NCBI GenBank assembly: GCA_001600455.1
Contig: BCKC01000003.1
Span: 310,001 to 374,000 of the forward strand
DNA from: Endocalyx cinctus
Taxonomy: Eukaryota; Ascomycota; Sordariomycetes; Amphisphaeriales; Apiosporaceae
Direction: 5' to 3'
Length of the DNA: 64,000 nt
Under the pieces are notes generated by a model. It saw nothing but the letters and a program-made list of their open reading frames with translations, was not told where the DNA came from and ran no database searches. The translations under genes and the position numbers were made by a program. This document shows positions 11,377 through 23,457 of this stretch, in pieces. Every line of letters starts with the position of its first letter. Position 1 is the stretch's first letter.

Positions 11377-12606
11377 TTATGATATCCAAAGCTCGTCTGA
11401 TCTCGTGGTTAATGATCTCTGTAACGGTTCGCGAAAGCTGATTTGCGGGCTCGAAAAGTCCGAGATGGGCGAGACGATGTCGTGAAGGTTCCGTAACTCG
11501 AGGGGGTTGCCGTCGTCGCTGCGAGTGCTACGCACGGTCCCCGCTTGGTGATCGTAGCCGGCGTCGTCTTCAGGCTCGGCCGCGATTCCGGGGGGCTCCG
11601 CCGAGGAGAGGAGCATCGCGTCCGCCGAGCTCATCGGTCTCACGTCGTCGTCGTGAGCTGCGTCGCCGGGGATTCGATGCACCGACTCCCGCTGTCCTTG
11701 GTACCACCACTGGTTCTCGAACCCGTTGTCTACGGTCATCATGGCCGACGACAGCGTCTCGAGATCCATCACCCGCTTCGGATCATCGCTGCGTCGCCTC
11801 TCGGCCGAGAGGGGGATGGTCGTCGGTTTATTCACAAACGGTAGCGCTTCCTCGTCGTCGCCTTCTTCGTCCGCCTCCGGGTCTAAGGGGTAGGCCCAGG
11901 CAGACCACGGCAACCCGTCGTCTCCCAGTCGGAAGCCGCCAGGTGCGGCGGGCAGAGCTTTCCAAACTTGGGGTTGTTGAGCCCCGGACGAGGAAGTGGC
12001 GTTGGTGCCCATCGGGAGAGGAGATAGGGCGTGGGCGTCCCACGGGCTATCGCTCAAAGGCGGGGGCGCCGAACTTCCTCGATCGTGAGACAATCCTCGG
12101 GCGTTGGACCTCGATCTCGAGGGGGCTGGGTCTTGATCGGTGTTGTTGGTCCGTTCCCGCGGAGCGTTGCGGTCACGCTGACGCTCCCGTTCACGTTCAC
12201 GCCCCGGGGCTCGAGAGGATGCTTGATGAGGCTGGGACTGGGAAGTACCGTGATGGTTATTATAGTGGTGGTGGTAGTAGTGATGATAATGATGATGGTG
12301 ATTGCTACGATCCGAATGATCGCGGTGACGACTTTGTCGAGGTTCCGTCGACGTTAAAAAGTTGGTGTTAGGCGGCGGGACTTGACGAGGGAATTTGCCT
12401 GCGTCTCTCGCATTCTTTACGTTCTTAGACATGTAGGTGGCAGTGTGAGTGCGGAGGGGTTTGCGTTCAGTCAGAGATACACCGAAGGCAAGCTGAACAA
12501 AAATCTGGGGTTTGCCAGTCGGACTCTCGTCTCCGCGTTGAATTATTTGGGAATTTGGTCTTCTTTGCGTTTGATCCATGTTGTCGATAGGTACCGTCCT
12601 CCACAT
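11377..12606 (-). CDS. Low-complexity protein of unknown function (409 aa)
   Basis: One open frame from the ATG at 12606; a second in-frame ATG ten codons in (12579) is an alternative start. The N-terminal half is basic and disordered, with a His/Tyr/Asn tract (NHHHHYHHYYHHHYNNHH, about residues 101-118) and an Arg/Glu/Asp-rich run. The C-terminal half has denser motifs: LPAAPGGFRLGDDGLPWSAW, an acidic EADEEGDDEE patch, and DLETLSSAMMTVDNGFENQW followed by WYQG. The protein ends in RSLTTRSDELWIS. The Trp-rich C-terminal motifs look conserved-protein-like and resemble uncharacterised fungal proteins, but no named domain, signal peptide or membrane segment is visible. A competing frame at the 3' end is listed under rejected items. 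Confidence 0.72.
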   Translation of the reverse strand: MWRTVPIDNMDQTQRRPNSQIIQRGDESPTGKPQIFVQLAFGVSLTERKPLRTHTATYMSKNVKNARDAGKFPRQVPPPNTNFLTSTEPRQSRHRDHSDRSNHHHHYHHYYHHHYNNHHGTSQSQPHQASSRAPGRERERERQRDRNAPRERTNNTDQDPAPSRSRSNARGLSHDRGSSAPPPLSDSPWDAHALSPLPMGTNATSSSGAQQPQVWKALPAAPGGFRLGDDGLPWSAWAYPLDPEADEEGDDEEALPFVNKPTTIPLSAERRRSDDPKRVMDLETLSSAMMTVDNGFENQWWYQGQRESVHRIPGDAAHDDDVRPMSSADAMLLSSAEPPGIAAEPEDDAGYDHQAGTVRSTRSDDGNPLELRNLHDIVSPISDFSSPQISFREPLQRSLTTRSDELWIS

Positions 12607-13604
12607 ACCTGGGGAGGTGGAATATATATGTATATATTTGGTGTAAAAGGTTGGTTGGTGTAAGATAGAACCGGAAAAGTCCTATATAAGTAACGGGGAC
12701 GAGAAAGGGGGAGGGGGTAAAGGTAGTTATTATGATTAAGTATTTTTTTTGTTACGTCGAAAGCAAATAATAATACTTGATGGGCTAAGCCACAGTACAT
12801 ATAAACCTAAATTGCCAAGCCCACTTCTTACTCGATGGCGTGTTACACGTATACGGGTAAGAAAACTGCAGAGATGAGTTAAGCGGCCGATCTCGACCGA
12901 TATTTTTCTAAGTAGATTCGGGACTGGAGGAGACCTTTGGGTGTAGCGAATGTACCCTTGTACCATACACTATGGGAACCCCGTGGATAGTTGCCTATTA
13001 AGGAAGGAAATATAGAAATAAGACCCGTCGATCTTCGTGTATACGTAAAGAAAAAAAAAAAAAAAAGCAGTGAATAAAAAGTTGGGATCTAAGATGGATA
13101 TGACATTTATGTACACTAGTGTGTATAAGCCAGCTGACTTTGAGGCGAGGGTTATTTCTAAGAATTGATGCTCACAAGTTTTTGACCTTTTTTTTATTTT
13201 ACTTTTTTTATACTCTGAAATAATATCCGGTTTGGAAATAATAGTTAGTCGATTCTAAAGGAGTAGGGTTGTATGAAGATGCAGTAGGTGATTTATAGAT
13301 AGACCAGCTCGGAGGAGGATGGATAAGTAGATTGGGGAAAGCCAATTATTATTCTACGATTCAATTATTTTAGAAAATCGTACCAATATTTTTTTTCTCG
13401 TTCTCGCCAAATCCATCATTTTCCCAATAACTCGGCATAGATTTCCTCAGCTTCGCCTTACCCTATCCCTTACCTATACCTACTTAGCTATCAGGAAGTA
13501 CGTGGACAGTAGTGGTGTAGAAGGACAAAGGGGGAGCGAGCATCAAACAACGCCTCTCACGATCCTTGAACCTTGAAAGAATCAATAAAAAAAGAAGAAA
13601 AAAG

Positions 13605-13629
13605 AAAAAAAAAAAAAAAAAAAAAAAAA
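13605..13629. repeat. 25-nt poly(A) tract
   Basis: An uninterrupted A run, preceded by an A/G-rich stretch from about 13585. Confidence 0.9.
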
Positions 13630-14273
13630 CCAGGCCAGGTTAGGTAAGTTATTCCTAGGCAGTCCGGGTCGTATGGCAAGGTAATTTTCTTTTTTATCAA
13701 TAATGAATGAAGAAGGATGAGAATCCCTGAGGGCTGAGACTTGTTTAGAAGAAGCGGACGAGATTTCGAATTACATAGTGTATTATCTACTTTAAGTACG
13801 GAGTAGTGCGTTAAGGTAAGGAAGTGGAGACTATCTACGGAGACACTATTCACTCAGAAAAGTAACCTACCTGCCTACCGAAGTACCTAGGTAGACAAAT
13901 GTAGTGTCACTCAATAGTTTTACACGCTACGTACGGAGCAGGAGTAGTACGGAGTACGGATATGTAGATTGATTCTAAGAATAGTAACAACGATACGCCA
14001 TAATAGCTTCTTATGTTTTATTCAAGTACGGAGTATATACTATGTATATCAATATATGAATTTAAAAAGTAAATCATATGGTTTATAAGTATATTATACG
14101 TTATCCCACCTAACAGCCCCTATACGTAGGTAGGTATATACCTGTAAACTACTACTCCGTAACCTACATATACGCACAAAGCTGACCACCGCCAGGTAAA
14201 TCCATCGTCGTATCCGTCCATGCAAACAGTCCGTCGTCTCAAGTATCTCTAACCTCTACTATTATTACACTTC

Positions 14274-14306
14274 TTCGTCTTCGTCTTCGTCTTCGTCTTC
14301 GTCTTC
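14274..14306. repeat. (TTCGTC)n hexanucleotide microsatellite
   Basis: About five and a half copies of TTCGTC in intergenic DNA, flanked by TTCTTC imperfect units. Confidence 0.85.
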
Positions 14307-15432
14307 TTCTTTTCTTTAATTACCATCGTCATAAACTTGTAAGCATCTCGACATACAACTTAAAAATAATACCTACGGGCTCGGCGATTATAAGATTTGT
14401 TATTCTTTATGCCCTAGGTTACTTGTAAGCAACCTACTACATATGTAAGAAGGAAGATAAAGATAAAGATAGTTGTGGCTTTGTCGGTTGTCTTTTCTAT
14501 TTTTTTTTTTTTTTTTTTTTTTATACACCTTATCCAACAAATTGTTCCCACTTCATCCTAACTATCTGACCTCACTTCTTCCTCCCAAACCATCCCATTA
14601 ACCTTCTTTTACTCTAATTCTGTTCACCTTCGCCACATCTGACCCAGTAGTTCTATTATCGTATAAAATACCGTTAAAACTAAATATTTGACGGCTTGTT
14701 GATGCGTAGTACCGTAGATAAATCCACTTAGTTCACGAAAACAACGGTATCGCCGTCATCTGCTATTTTCTTTAGTCTATCATCCTACCCTTACGTGACA
14801 GATCATATACCGCACTTTACATTATGTACTTCTAGTATTTTCATTTTCCTTTGACAAGCATTGGCCCTGTCTTCATTTTTAGAGCCGCTTTATTTCACCC
14901 CTTACGGACTACGGAATAAGACTTGGCTTTACCTTTGATTCCATTTGGGAACGATATACATTATACATAGCACGGTAATGTAATCTCTCTTCTCCCTTAC
15001 TTGAAAAAAAAAAAAAAGAGAGGGAAATTTAAAGTCATGGATCTATTTATATATATATATATCAGGTACGAGGTATTAAAAATATGGCATATGGCATAAG
15101 GAGAATCCAGGAAATAGTGTCAAGTCCAAAAGTCCAAAAGTTCAAAACAGTAGCTTGCGGCGCACGCGTTCATTTTGCCGATGGATGAGGCACACGAAGG
15201 ATTTCCTTATTTTGATCATGACCATGGCGTACCCGTGCGAAAACCTATCTTGCCTTGAAAATGCTTGAATCCATTTTCCCCCTAAGTAATAATTTCTGTG
15301 CTAATAGTAAAAATTCTTTATTACTTGTACACGTATATCAGCAAATTTCTATTGTGGACTCACGCGATCAAAAATCCTCCCAGCTCGGGACCGAGACATG
15401 CACCCAAAACTTTGATGTATCAGTATACAACC

Positions 15433-15460
<28 letters not shown>
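15433..15460. repeat. 28-nt poly(A) tract
   Basis: An uninterrupted A run about 80 bases downstream of the stop codon of the minus-strand RTA1-like gene; on that gene's strand it is a poly(T) run. Confidence 0.9.
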
Positions 15461-15463
<3 letters not shown>

Positions 15464-15539
15464 AATTTCAATACAAAGAATCAAATTTTTTTCTTCTCTT
15501 CTCCCTGATCATAAACGGAATTCATTCCTCCTATATCGC

Positions 15540-16820
15540 CTAAGACGGTAACCGGGAGGAATTGGTATCCGCTTTAATACCGCCCACGCCATCCTGATCC
15601 CAGAAACGAGTCGCCTGATCCCTCCCCTTCATCATACCGACCAGGTCGAACGGGTCCAGCAGGGTGGCTACGAAGTTTCGCTCCTCCTCGTAGCCCGGAC
15701 CCTCGATCTCCGTCGCGCCGTCCTTGGCGAGGTAGACTTTGGTGCTCTTGGGCAGCCACCGACGCGGGTGTCGCGCGTTGAGCAGGACGCTGTTGCTCAG
15801 CATGAGCGTGGCCTCGAACACGTAGAAGAACCACTCGTACCGGAGGATCGGGCTGAGCCGAGACGGGTCGAACCCGGCCGAGTACACGTTCGCGACGTTC
15901 TCCCCGCCAAAGAACTCTACCGTTCGGTAGATGCACCGCACGAATATGAGAGCGCTGCTGAGGTACAGGGTCAGCAGCGGCTGCTCTACTTTAGCGTGCT
16001 TGACCCCGTTTCGTCGACACCGGACGTGAAAGACCGTCGCGAGTAGGACGAATAGGATCACCACCGCGAGTTGCAGGATCAGAGCGACTCTGAGCAATGT
16101 ATAACCGACGGTCTTCAGATTTTCGGGTAAAGAGAGGGTGGCTACGTACGCGGCGCCGGCTCCGTTCAAGGCCTCGATGACGGTGGAAATAGCCGCGAAC
16201 GTCGTCAAGACTCGGCCGGGATGGATCGGCGAGCACCAAGGGACGAAATACAAGATACGTCCCAGGACATAGTAGTTCCCTAGCTCGTACAACGGTCTAG
16301 TCTTCTCGTTAGCTCACGCTTGATCTTATCATGAACGTTAACTCGATCTTTTTCTCTCTCTCTCTATAGTATACCACCGCGAAAGACAATCCCGCAACGG
16401 GGAAAAGACGATATACGTACGGAGCGGCGTAACACAAGACGATGCTGACGATATACTTGATCAGATCCTGATTGTCGAATGCACCGAGAGACCGTACGAT
16501 GAAACCGGCCGTGAACAAGAGAGCGCAGAAGATATAGAGTCCCGTCAGTCGCCAGCTCTGATAATGTCTATATAACCGGGGGAGTATTAGCATGAGTTGG
16601 TGTACGAAGCCAGATAGATATACGGGAGCGTCTTCCTGATAGGAGGCAAGTAAGAGTAAAAAGAGGGAAAGAAAAGAAAGAAAGAAGAAGAAAAACCCTA
16701 CAAGGTTTGCCAGAGATGCACGCCGCCGGTGCTTAAGAAGGCTACGGCGAAGAAGATAGGAGCCCCTTTGTTCGGGACGTAGATCCACACGTTGGGATCA
16801 ACCGGCTGTCCTGTCTCCAT
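15540..16820 (-). CDS. RTA1-like seven-helix membrane protein
   Basis: Three exons on the minus strand: 16820-16702, 16567-16421 and 16296-15540. They join in phase to 340 residues. Introns are 134 and 124 nt; the second has a GCTAAC branch site. The spliced protein reads WIYVPNKGAPIFF, HLWQTLHYQSWRLTGLYIFC, AAPPLYELGNYYVLGRILYF and VPWCSPIHPGRVLTTFAAIS. These are hallmark segments of the RTA1 family of fungal lipid-translocating or 7-aminocholesterol-resistance proteins. Around seven hydrophobic segments are followed by a polar cytosolic tail. Family members are linked to lipid export, stress and azole or sterol tolerance; the substrate cannot be told here. It is a single-gene unit with long intergenic DNA on both sides. 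Confidence 0.9.
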
Positions 16821-18505
16821 GCTATGAAATTGGTAAACGGCGGGAAAGACGAATACGCGGTTATCGAGATGTCAGATATTGCGGCGAGTCTATCATATGT
16901 ATTTATATGTATTTATATGTCTCGATCAGAATATGTTTAGGAGTCCTGATGAGAAGGAATCTCTCTACCTTATATAATTATTATTCTATCCATCTACCGT
17001 AGCTAAACACAGACCATCGTCATTCTTCATTACCAGCGAATCTACCATGAAGGTTCATATTAAAAACGTATAAAACTTAATCATCGGACCAATCGTATTG
17101 CCTCGTTTTTTTTTTTTTAATACGCCGTATATACGGTATGTATGTAATGGTGGCTTAGTCCTGACCTCGAAGCCTTCTCTGAAAAAAAGTCTTGGCCATC
17201 TTATTTCCTTTTACGGTAATCTTACTACGTATAGTGGCCCGAAATCTTTACGTTCATATATACAAAATGAATCAGGCCCCCCTCTCTTGAATCCAATATA
17301 GCCGCTAACTGGCCAACGAGAAAAAGTAAGAGTTGCTTTATTCGTCTTCGGTATAGACGATACGTGACATAGCCTTCATTACTAGTCAAAGTAGCAACTC
17401 ATGCCAAGGGGCTGAGCTATCTCCCCTTATGACGCATTTCTCGCGGAGAAGCAGCAGCGACAGATGCTCGGAAGACTCGATTCATGTAAAACAAATTATA
17501 CTCGTCATCTATTCGCCGTGGTAGATCCCGACGATGAGCATCGGGTTTTTACTATTTCCCTACACATGTATATGCATCACAAGTATTACGTTGTGGTTCT
17601 TCAGATAATGTAACCATGTGAACGAGGCATGGCAGATATATAGGTCCATCTATGGATATCCAGACTATCCAGCGAGATCGTACAAGCAAATTCTATAACA
17701 TAGTAACCCGAAGTCCTGCGAAGATAAAAGAAGCTGGAACATTTTATTTTCGTGTATATCGTCCCGACATAAAATAATCAACTAACTTAGACATGATACA
17801 CCGCATACGGCAGTTTTTGAATTTAAATAGCACCGGTATATATCAACACCGAAAAACAAAGCAATACAGATCGTGACCGCGTCTCAAGTTTCCGTGTCCC
17901 AAGTCCCGTATCCTCCCACCTGCCTCGAATCTGCGCCCGACAAGTAAACAGCGACTTTTCTTGTTTTTGACGTTACATGAACTTGTGAATCAGACGTAAA
18001 ATGGAGGAGTTAATACACAGTCTCATTCGATACGAGACGAGAGCCTCCCAGGATGATAAATAAAAATGATAAGCTCCCACTTCTTGGCCCTCGGATTTTA
18101 GGTATAAGGCCGCCTTTGGCCACTGACGGTATTCGGCCAACCCACGAGGACGAGGTCCACACCGTAGTGGTCCACGTCGTCGAAAAAGATAAAATAAAAT
18201 AAAAAATAAGATAAGATAAGATAAATAAAAGTATAGTAATATAAAGGCTAATTGAACGCCGCGTGTATGCATGCTCGTAACCCCGTATCGTTTCGCCTAA
18301 ACATGTCCCACTGAGGGTAGGTATCTCGTGCACGAAGCTCATGCGTATCTATCTAAACTGTTTGAAAAGCCCGGAACCGAGAGAACACTAGAGAAATTGA
18401 ATAATATCGTTTTTGCGCCTGGTAACCTTTGATGGACCAAGCTCCTAAGGGAAGTTAAGAAATGAGAGAGGAAGGGATGGGATAATCGTGGCTATGACCG
18501 GCAAC
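16821..18505. other. Intergenic between the RTA1-like gene and wc-1
   Basis: No gene is supported. The part near 16890-16915 has a short (ATGTATTTAT) duplication upstream of the RTA1-like start. The minus-strand frames at 17973-18342 are AT-biased (a TAAAATAAAATAAGATAAG-like run at 18189-18229) and carry no motif. Confidence 0.5.
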
Positions 18506-21500
18506 CTAGGCACTCGCTTCGCGCTCTTCCTGGATGGCCGTCATTTCGCTACTTGGAGCTCCGCCCTCGAGCAAGGGTTGGCTTAAAGGTGGCATGGTGT
18601 GCCCCTTAGAGCCTGCCGGCGTGGTCCCGGCGCTACCCGTGCTCGGCACGACGCTAGAACCCGAAGACTTATTCATCGTTGTGTTGGTATCGGTTTCCGA
18701 AGCTGGTTCGCTGGTCTCGCCAGCAGACACTTCCCTATGCAACGGAGATGAATGTACCGGCGAGCCAGATTTCTTGCTTGCGGTGTCTCCGTTGCCTCCC
18801 CTTGAAGAGTTTCGAGGAGAGACTCTGCCCGTCTGGATTAGAAGTTAGCGAGATCGAAAAGGGGTTATAACAAGGGGATAATGGGAGGGGGGGTAACAAA
18901 CCTGCTTTGCCCACCTAAGGCCACAGCTGTTGCAAAGGTCCCTCTGACCACTTGGACCTCTCCGCCACTCGGGCGTATTGCGAGTGTGACAATTCGCGCA
19001 ATCTCGTACGACGTTGCCAACGCCCTTCCTACGTTTGCGCTTCTTCTTGTTCGTCAGCAGGGAATGTAGTTCCTCGGCGAGGACACGATTCACTTTCTCC
19101 ATCTGACGCAGCTCATATTGCCAACTGGTACATCTCGTAGTCTTGAGTTCATCGAATATGTTAGAATCGGAAGCAAGAGCGAGGTCTTGGTTGCCAGGTG
19201 CCGTTCCTCCACCCGCCGCCGCCGATACGACGCCGGAGTTATGGTCGTCCGATATTTGACTGCCTCGCATTGTGTTAAAGCCAGTCATTGATCTAGCGTC
19301 GGATGAAGGCGGGTGGGTAGAGTTATGTCTCATAGCCATAGGGGACGCGGCAGGTGCGGATGATCTCGAAGATGCCTTTAATAGTTTCGTCTGAGCCAGT
19401 AGAAAAGTTGGTTTCTGCCCCGCCGAAGCGTCTCCGGGATACATGATAGTATGAGCTTGGAGAACTTGTCCACGTCGGTTCTGAACTTCGTGCTTGCAGG
19501 TCACAATGCGCCCTCTCCGTGCCTTTTCGATAGCTCGGCCGAATTCCGGACGCGATTCTTTTCGCATCAAGTCTTGTATACTGGTCCCTACCAAATCATC
19601 CGGCTGCAGATCCAACAGAGACCGAACATTTGCGGATACGAAAAGAAACATGCCAGAAGTGGAAAGTTTCGTCCAGAATTCACCATCGCCGATTCCTCCG
19701 TTAGCTTCTAGCTCGCGACGGCTCAGCGCAAACACGGGCCGCTTTCGGCCTACGAGGATAATACATTTTCGACCCTTTCCTTGCTCGACGAATAGGGAAC
19801 CGTGGCTTTCGAACCAGGTGTAGCCGCTATGTTTTCTGCGTACGCGGAATACTATATTCACCGAGTTTCCGGTAGTAGTCTCTTTCAGTTCACGAGTGAC
19901 GGGAACAATGTCAGACGGATGACAAATTGACGAAATCGAATTTCCGACAAGCTCATGATTATCCCACTCCAAGATCCGTCTGCAAGACGGAGAAATATAA
20001 AGGAAGAGACCTTTGAGGGAGAGGACGTGAACGACGTCGTCCACATTTTCCAAGAGCATCTTATCCCACGATTGCTTATGCCAGTCAGAAACGGCGCCTT
20101 TCGGGTTGAATTGCTGCAATAAGCTGGAGACGTCGTCAACTCCTAGAGTCTGGCCACTTTCGGGATCCCACTGAGTAGAGGGCGGGGGGGTCCAGATGTA
20201 CTGGCCTATATCGGTGTGCTTATAGTTGACTTTCATCGTACCGGGTCCCTGAGAAGAGGCGATGGCGTCCGGGCACTCGACTAAATCGATCTGGAAACCT
20301 ATAATATATCTGATCTCCTCGGTATCCCAAGGAATGGGAATCATGGTTAATAAATTGAGAAAGGGTTTACCGCCCTTGCGATAGTTGATCAAGCTTTGCT
20401 GAACCTCTTTCCCCTCGGCTATTTTTTGCTTCAGATTGTAAACGGCGCCGTTATCGACGAACTCGCGTTTAGTGCCGGCCTCTACCTTCCCGTCCGGCGC
20501 CTGGAGGAAACGGCAGTTTTGCCCTACTATCTCGTGTTGGCTATAGCCCGTCAGGTTCTGGAAGTTGTCGGAAACGTAGATGATCGGGCAGTCGTTCATC
20601 GAGACGTCACAAACGACAAAGGCACAAGACATGTCAACGGCACCGAGGTTGACCTGAGGGGTCTTTCGCGTGGCTACCTGCCAGAGCGCCCTCATCATGT
20701 CGAAACCACTTTTAGAGTAAATATTTTTCTCTTTCGGCGGCGGCGGGCCCACCGGCATGTTTCCCCGGTTGATGGGAAGCGTAGAAGCATTATCGGGCGG
20801 CGCGTCGGTCGTATTCATCAGGGGAGACTGGTAGGCCGAGGTGGACGACATGAGGGGCCTCGAGGACATCGGAGGAGCCTGCGACTGCGGGGAAATACCG
20901 GACTGAAAGTTGGCCATGGGAGAGTCGACGCCTAAAGGGGCGTGCGGTTGACTCGCGTGGGAAAACTGGGATGGGACGTTCAACATATTGTCGCCGGTGT
21001 CCATGGTCATGTTGGGGACGCCGGCGTTGGACATGTCCATATTGAAGTCGGCAGACAAACCATCCATAGGAGAGGGCGTAAAGTTGCCGGATAGGCCAGG
21101 GGAGGCGAACATGGCCAGGGAGGGGTCGCCGCTCATCTGGCCCATGTTCATATTCGAAAGGGCTATCATATTTCCCATCATGTCGGGCGACAGGGTGGAG
21201 AAGTCGTCGCTTAACATGGCCTGGGGGGAGAAAGTATCAGACGTTCCGGGCATGGTGACGTTAGTGTTGAGGTGATGAAATCCGGGGTTCATATGATCGA
21301 CGGCGCCGTTAGGTATAACGCCGCCGAATTGGTAATCCCGAAATGAGCTCTCGTCTTCGAACCCAACCATAGATAACCTCCGATCTAGTTTAGACTGGGG
21401 TATCTGACCGGTAAATTGCAAGGGTAAGCTTTGTCGTCTGTGAAGTTCGTCGGAATTATTTCGAATGATATCATCGAGCGAATCGGCGCCGACGCCGAGC

Positions 21501-21661
21501 ATAGGAGTATCCTGTCCGACGCCGGAGACATTTGGATACTGGGGACTATGAGGGGAGTGATTCATCGAGTTGCTCGCTTGTCGGCGCAGGTTCCGTTGGT
21601 GAGCGTGGCGACGCTGCAACTCCTCCTGGGAGGGTTGATTCCCGAAGAAGTTATTATTCAT
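18506..21661 (-). CDS. wc-1: White collar 1: blue-light photoreceptor and GATA transcription factor
   Basis: Two exons, 21661-18902 and 18832-18506, joined in phase through a 69-nt intron inside the zinc-finger tail (WAKQ|TGRVSPR) to 1028 residues. The start is the ATG at 21661 (MNNNFFG), like the N-terminus of other WC-1 proteins; the frame upstream has no ATG before a stop. Domains are a LOV/PAS flavin domain at about 336-463 with the photoactive Cys in GQNCRFLQ (Cys383), a second PAS at about 537-637, and a third at about 657-762. A basic KKKRKRRK nuclear signal lies at about 872-879. The GATA finger is CxxC-x18-CxxC (Cys888, 891, 910, 913). WC-1 pairs with WC-2 to drive light-responsive and clock genes from the nucleus. 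Long polyglutamine tracts, present in the Neurospora protein, are absent. Confidence 0.97.
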
Positions 21662-23044
21662 CTCGGCCACATAGGGGTTCTGACTTTCGGAATTTGTAGA
21701 TGCGGTGGGTTGCGATATGGAGTCCTTCCCCCTCTTTCCGACATATGCAAATGTGGTTATTGTATCTCAGCTTCGAGTGCACCGGTAGACATTGGGCATC
21801 CTAAAGGGGGTAAGTCCGACGACGTATGCGGGTGAGAAGTAAATTGGATTAAGAGGAATAAAAAAAAGAGTGAAATTAATATGAATAGATAATAAATAAA
21901 TAGATAATTTTAAAAATAGGACATATATGCGGATTTCGGATAGGAAAAGTATGATTCGGGATGAGGGTATTTCGAATATAGGTTTCTGATATATCGGTAC
22001 AATTGAGAGTCGGTTCGAAGAATCATAGATATATAATAATATCTCTCCCTCTCTTGCTTTTTTTTTTTCTTTCTTCTCCCTCTCTTACTTTCTCTTCTCC
22101 CTGTCTCTTTTAATATATATTTATTTCCGTTTTTTTTTGTTTTTTTTTTTTTAATAATTCATTCCTATGACTTAATACTCGGTTATCTTGTTCTACGCGG
22201 GTCGGATGGATTAAGTGGCGGAAGAGTATTTAATCTAAAGAAGAGATAAGAAAGACTTGGAAGAATTTTACTATTACTATTCAACAGCGATTATAAGTCG
22301 TCAATAGGTTGGTTTGGTTTAGTTTGATTTTTTTTTTTTTGATTGAAAGCTTTGGGGAGAAAAAATAAAGTGTTAAAACAATGATGAAGAGAAGAGCGGA
22401 TTAGTTTCAACTAAATTCTTAGGCATGTATACACGTACATAACTGACATATGTATGTTAAAGCAAGGATATAAAATCTTGTATATCCTAACTTAATGAGA
22501 TCAGGTCTGGTGGTTTATATCATGTCGATCTCCAGACTATCACGTACTTAATATCCGTTGGTTAAGACTGTTGGGGACAGTTAAGATTAAGAATTATTAT
22601 GTAATTATGCTCGGTATTTTACGTTCTTTCTGTTTCTTTCTGTTTTAATTCCACTCTTTTTACCTTTTAATAATCGGTATTTCGGTAACGTTTCTACTAT
22701 AAAATGAAGTATCTATTCATCCATAGATTAGGTATATTTTATAGTAGGTAAAAGGTACAGACCTATAAGGTACCTAGATACCTAAACTACTTACCTGTAA
22801 ATACTTAAAATACTGTTTATTCAGTTGTACTTCCATCGGTACTATAACGGTACATGATACGCTACATATAAACTACTAATTAATAACGCTTAAACAGTAT
22901 ACGTCACTAAGTGCCTAAGGGGTATATCTTTACTTGGTATTAAGTATTTGTACCTGTATAGAATCCGAGTGCGGGGTTAAATAAAAATAAAAGAACCTTG
23001 AAATGGCATTCTTTAGAAATGCATGTTGTCTTAATATCGATAAG

Positions 23045-23068
23045 TTTTTTTTTTTTTTTTTTTTTTTT
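23045..23068. repeat. 24-nt poly(T) tract
   Basis: An uninterrupted T run in the wc-1 to formamidase intergenic region. Confidence 0.9.
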
Positions 23069-23367
23069 GTCTTCCCTCCATCTTCAAAGGGCTGTTGATT
23101 TATTTATTCTTATCACCAATTATATTTATATTATTGTATTATTGTTTTACATATCACAACTCAGACCTTTTCATTCTGTTTTATTCTTTTCTTATTCATA
23201 TTTTTCCCCCTTTCCTCCCCTATTTCCTTAGTTTTTCACTAATAGGTATCATTGTCTAGAAAGTTTGAGTCACATATTGACCTAGTATATATTTATTGAG
23301 AGTTATTAAAATGTCATCGAGATTTGTGTCAATCAATTATCTTCCATATATTCATACTAGTTAAGTA

Positions 23368-23394
23368 ATATATATATATATATATATATATATA
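23368..23394. repeat. (AT)n microsatellite
   Basis: About 13 AT units, 64 bases beyond the 3' end of the formamidase coding region. Confidence 0.9.
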
Positions 23395-23457
23395 CCTACA
23401 GTACCAAACAAAATCTCAAATAAATCATGCCCCTTTTCTCCCTTCGTAGGCAATTGG

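Larger units (their letters stand above)
12607..15539. other. Long intergenic region, repeat-rich
   Basis: No gene is supported. It holds homopolymers (A25 at 13605-13629, T23 at 14500-14522, A28 at 15433-15460), a (TTCGTC)n hexanucleotide run at 14274-14306, and a cluster of GTACGGAGTA motifs between 13795 and 14160. CCTAGGTA-type motifs lie near 13890 and 14128. Minus-strand frames around 12543-12966 show no motif and lie in the promoter side of the gene ending at 12606. Confidence 0.55.
21662..23457. other. wc-1 upstream region and 3' side of the formamidase gene
   Basis: No coding gene is supported. A/T-rich leader sequence follows the wc-1 start, with T runs near 22060 and 22133-22153. 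Dispersed GGTACCTAGATACC-like motifs at about 22740-22800 resemble the CCTAGGTA motif of other promoters here. A T24 tract lies at 23045-23068 and an (AT)n run at 23368-23394. A long 5' leader or regulatory region for wc-1 is likely but cannot be delimited. Confidence 0.5.

Noticed and set aside
11294..11460. Alternative minus-strand frame reading TVTEIINHEIRRALDIIRRD, suggesting a frameshift or last exon for the unknown 409-residue protein
   Set aside because: The main frame continues to a sensible end (RSLTTRSDELWIS), and the only candidate intron joining the frames (GTGCGT to CAG, 98 nt) has no branch site. Left as a possibility to test with transcripts.
12031..12371. Plus-strand frames opposite the low-complexity gene, with Val/Met-rich runs
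   Set aside because: They are the complement of the His/Tyr-rich tract; no independent evidence.
20396..20935. 179-codon plus-strand frame inside wc-1
   Set aside because: Antisense shadow of the LOV-coding exon; no start context or motif.
21662..21760. Open frame upstream of the wc-1 ATG
   Set aside because: It has no ATG before a TGA, and the MNNN start at 21661 matches the family N-terminus.
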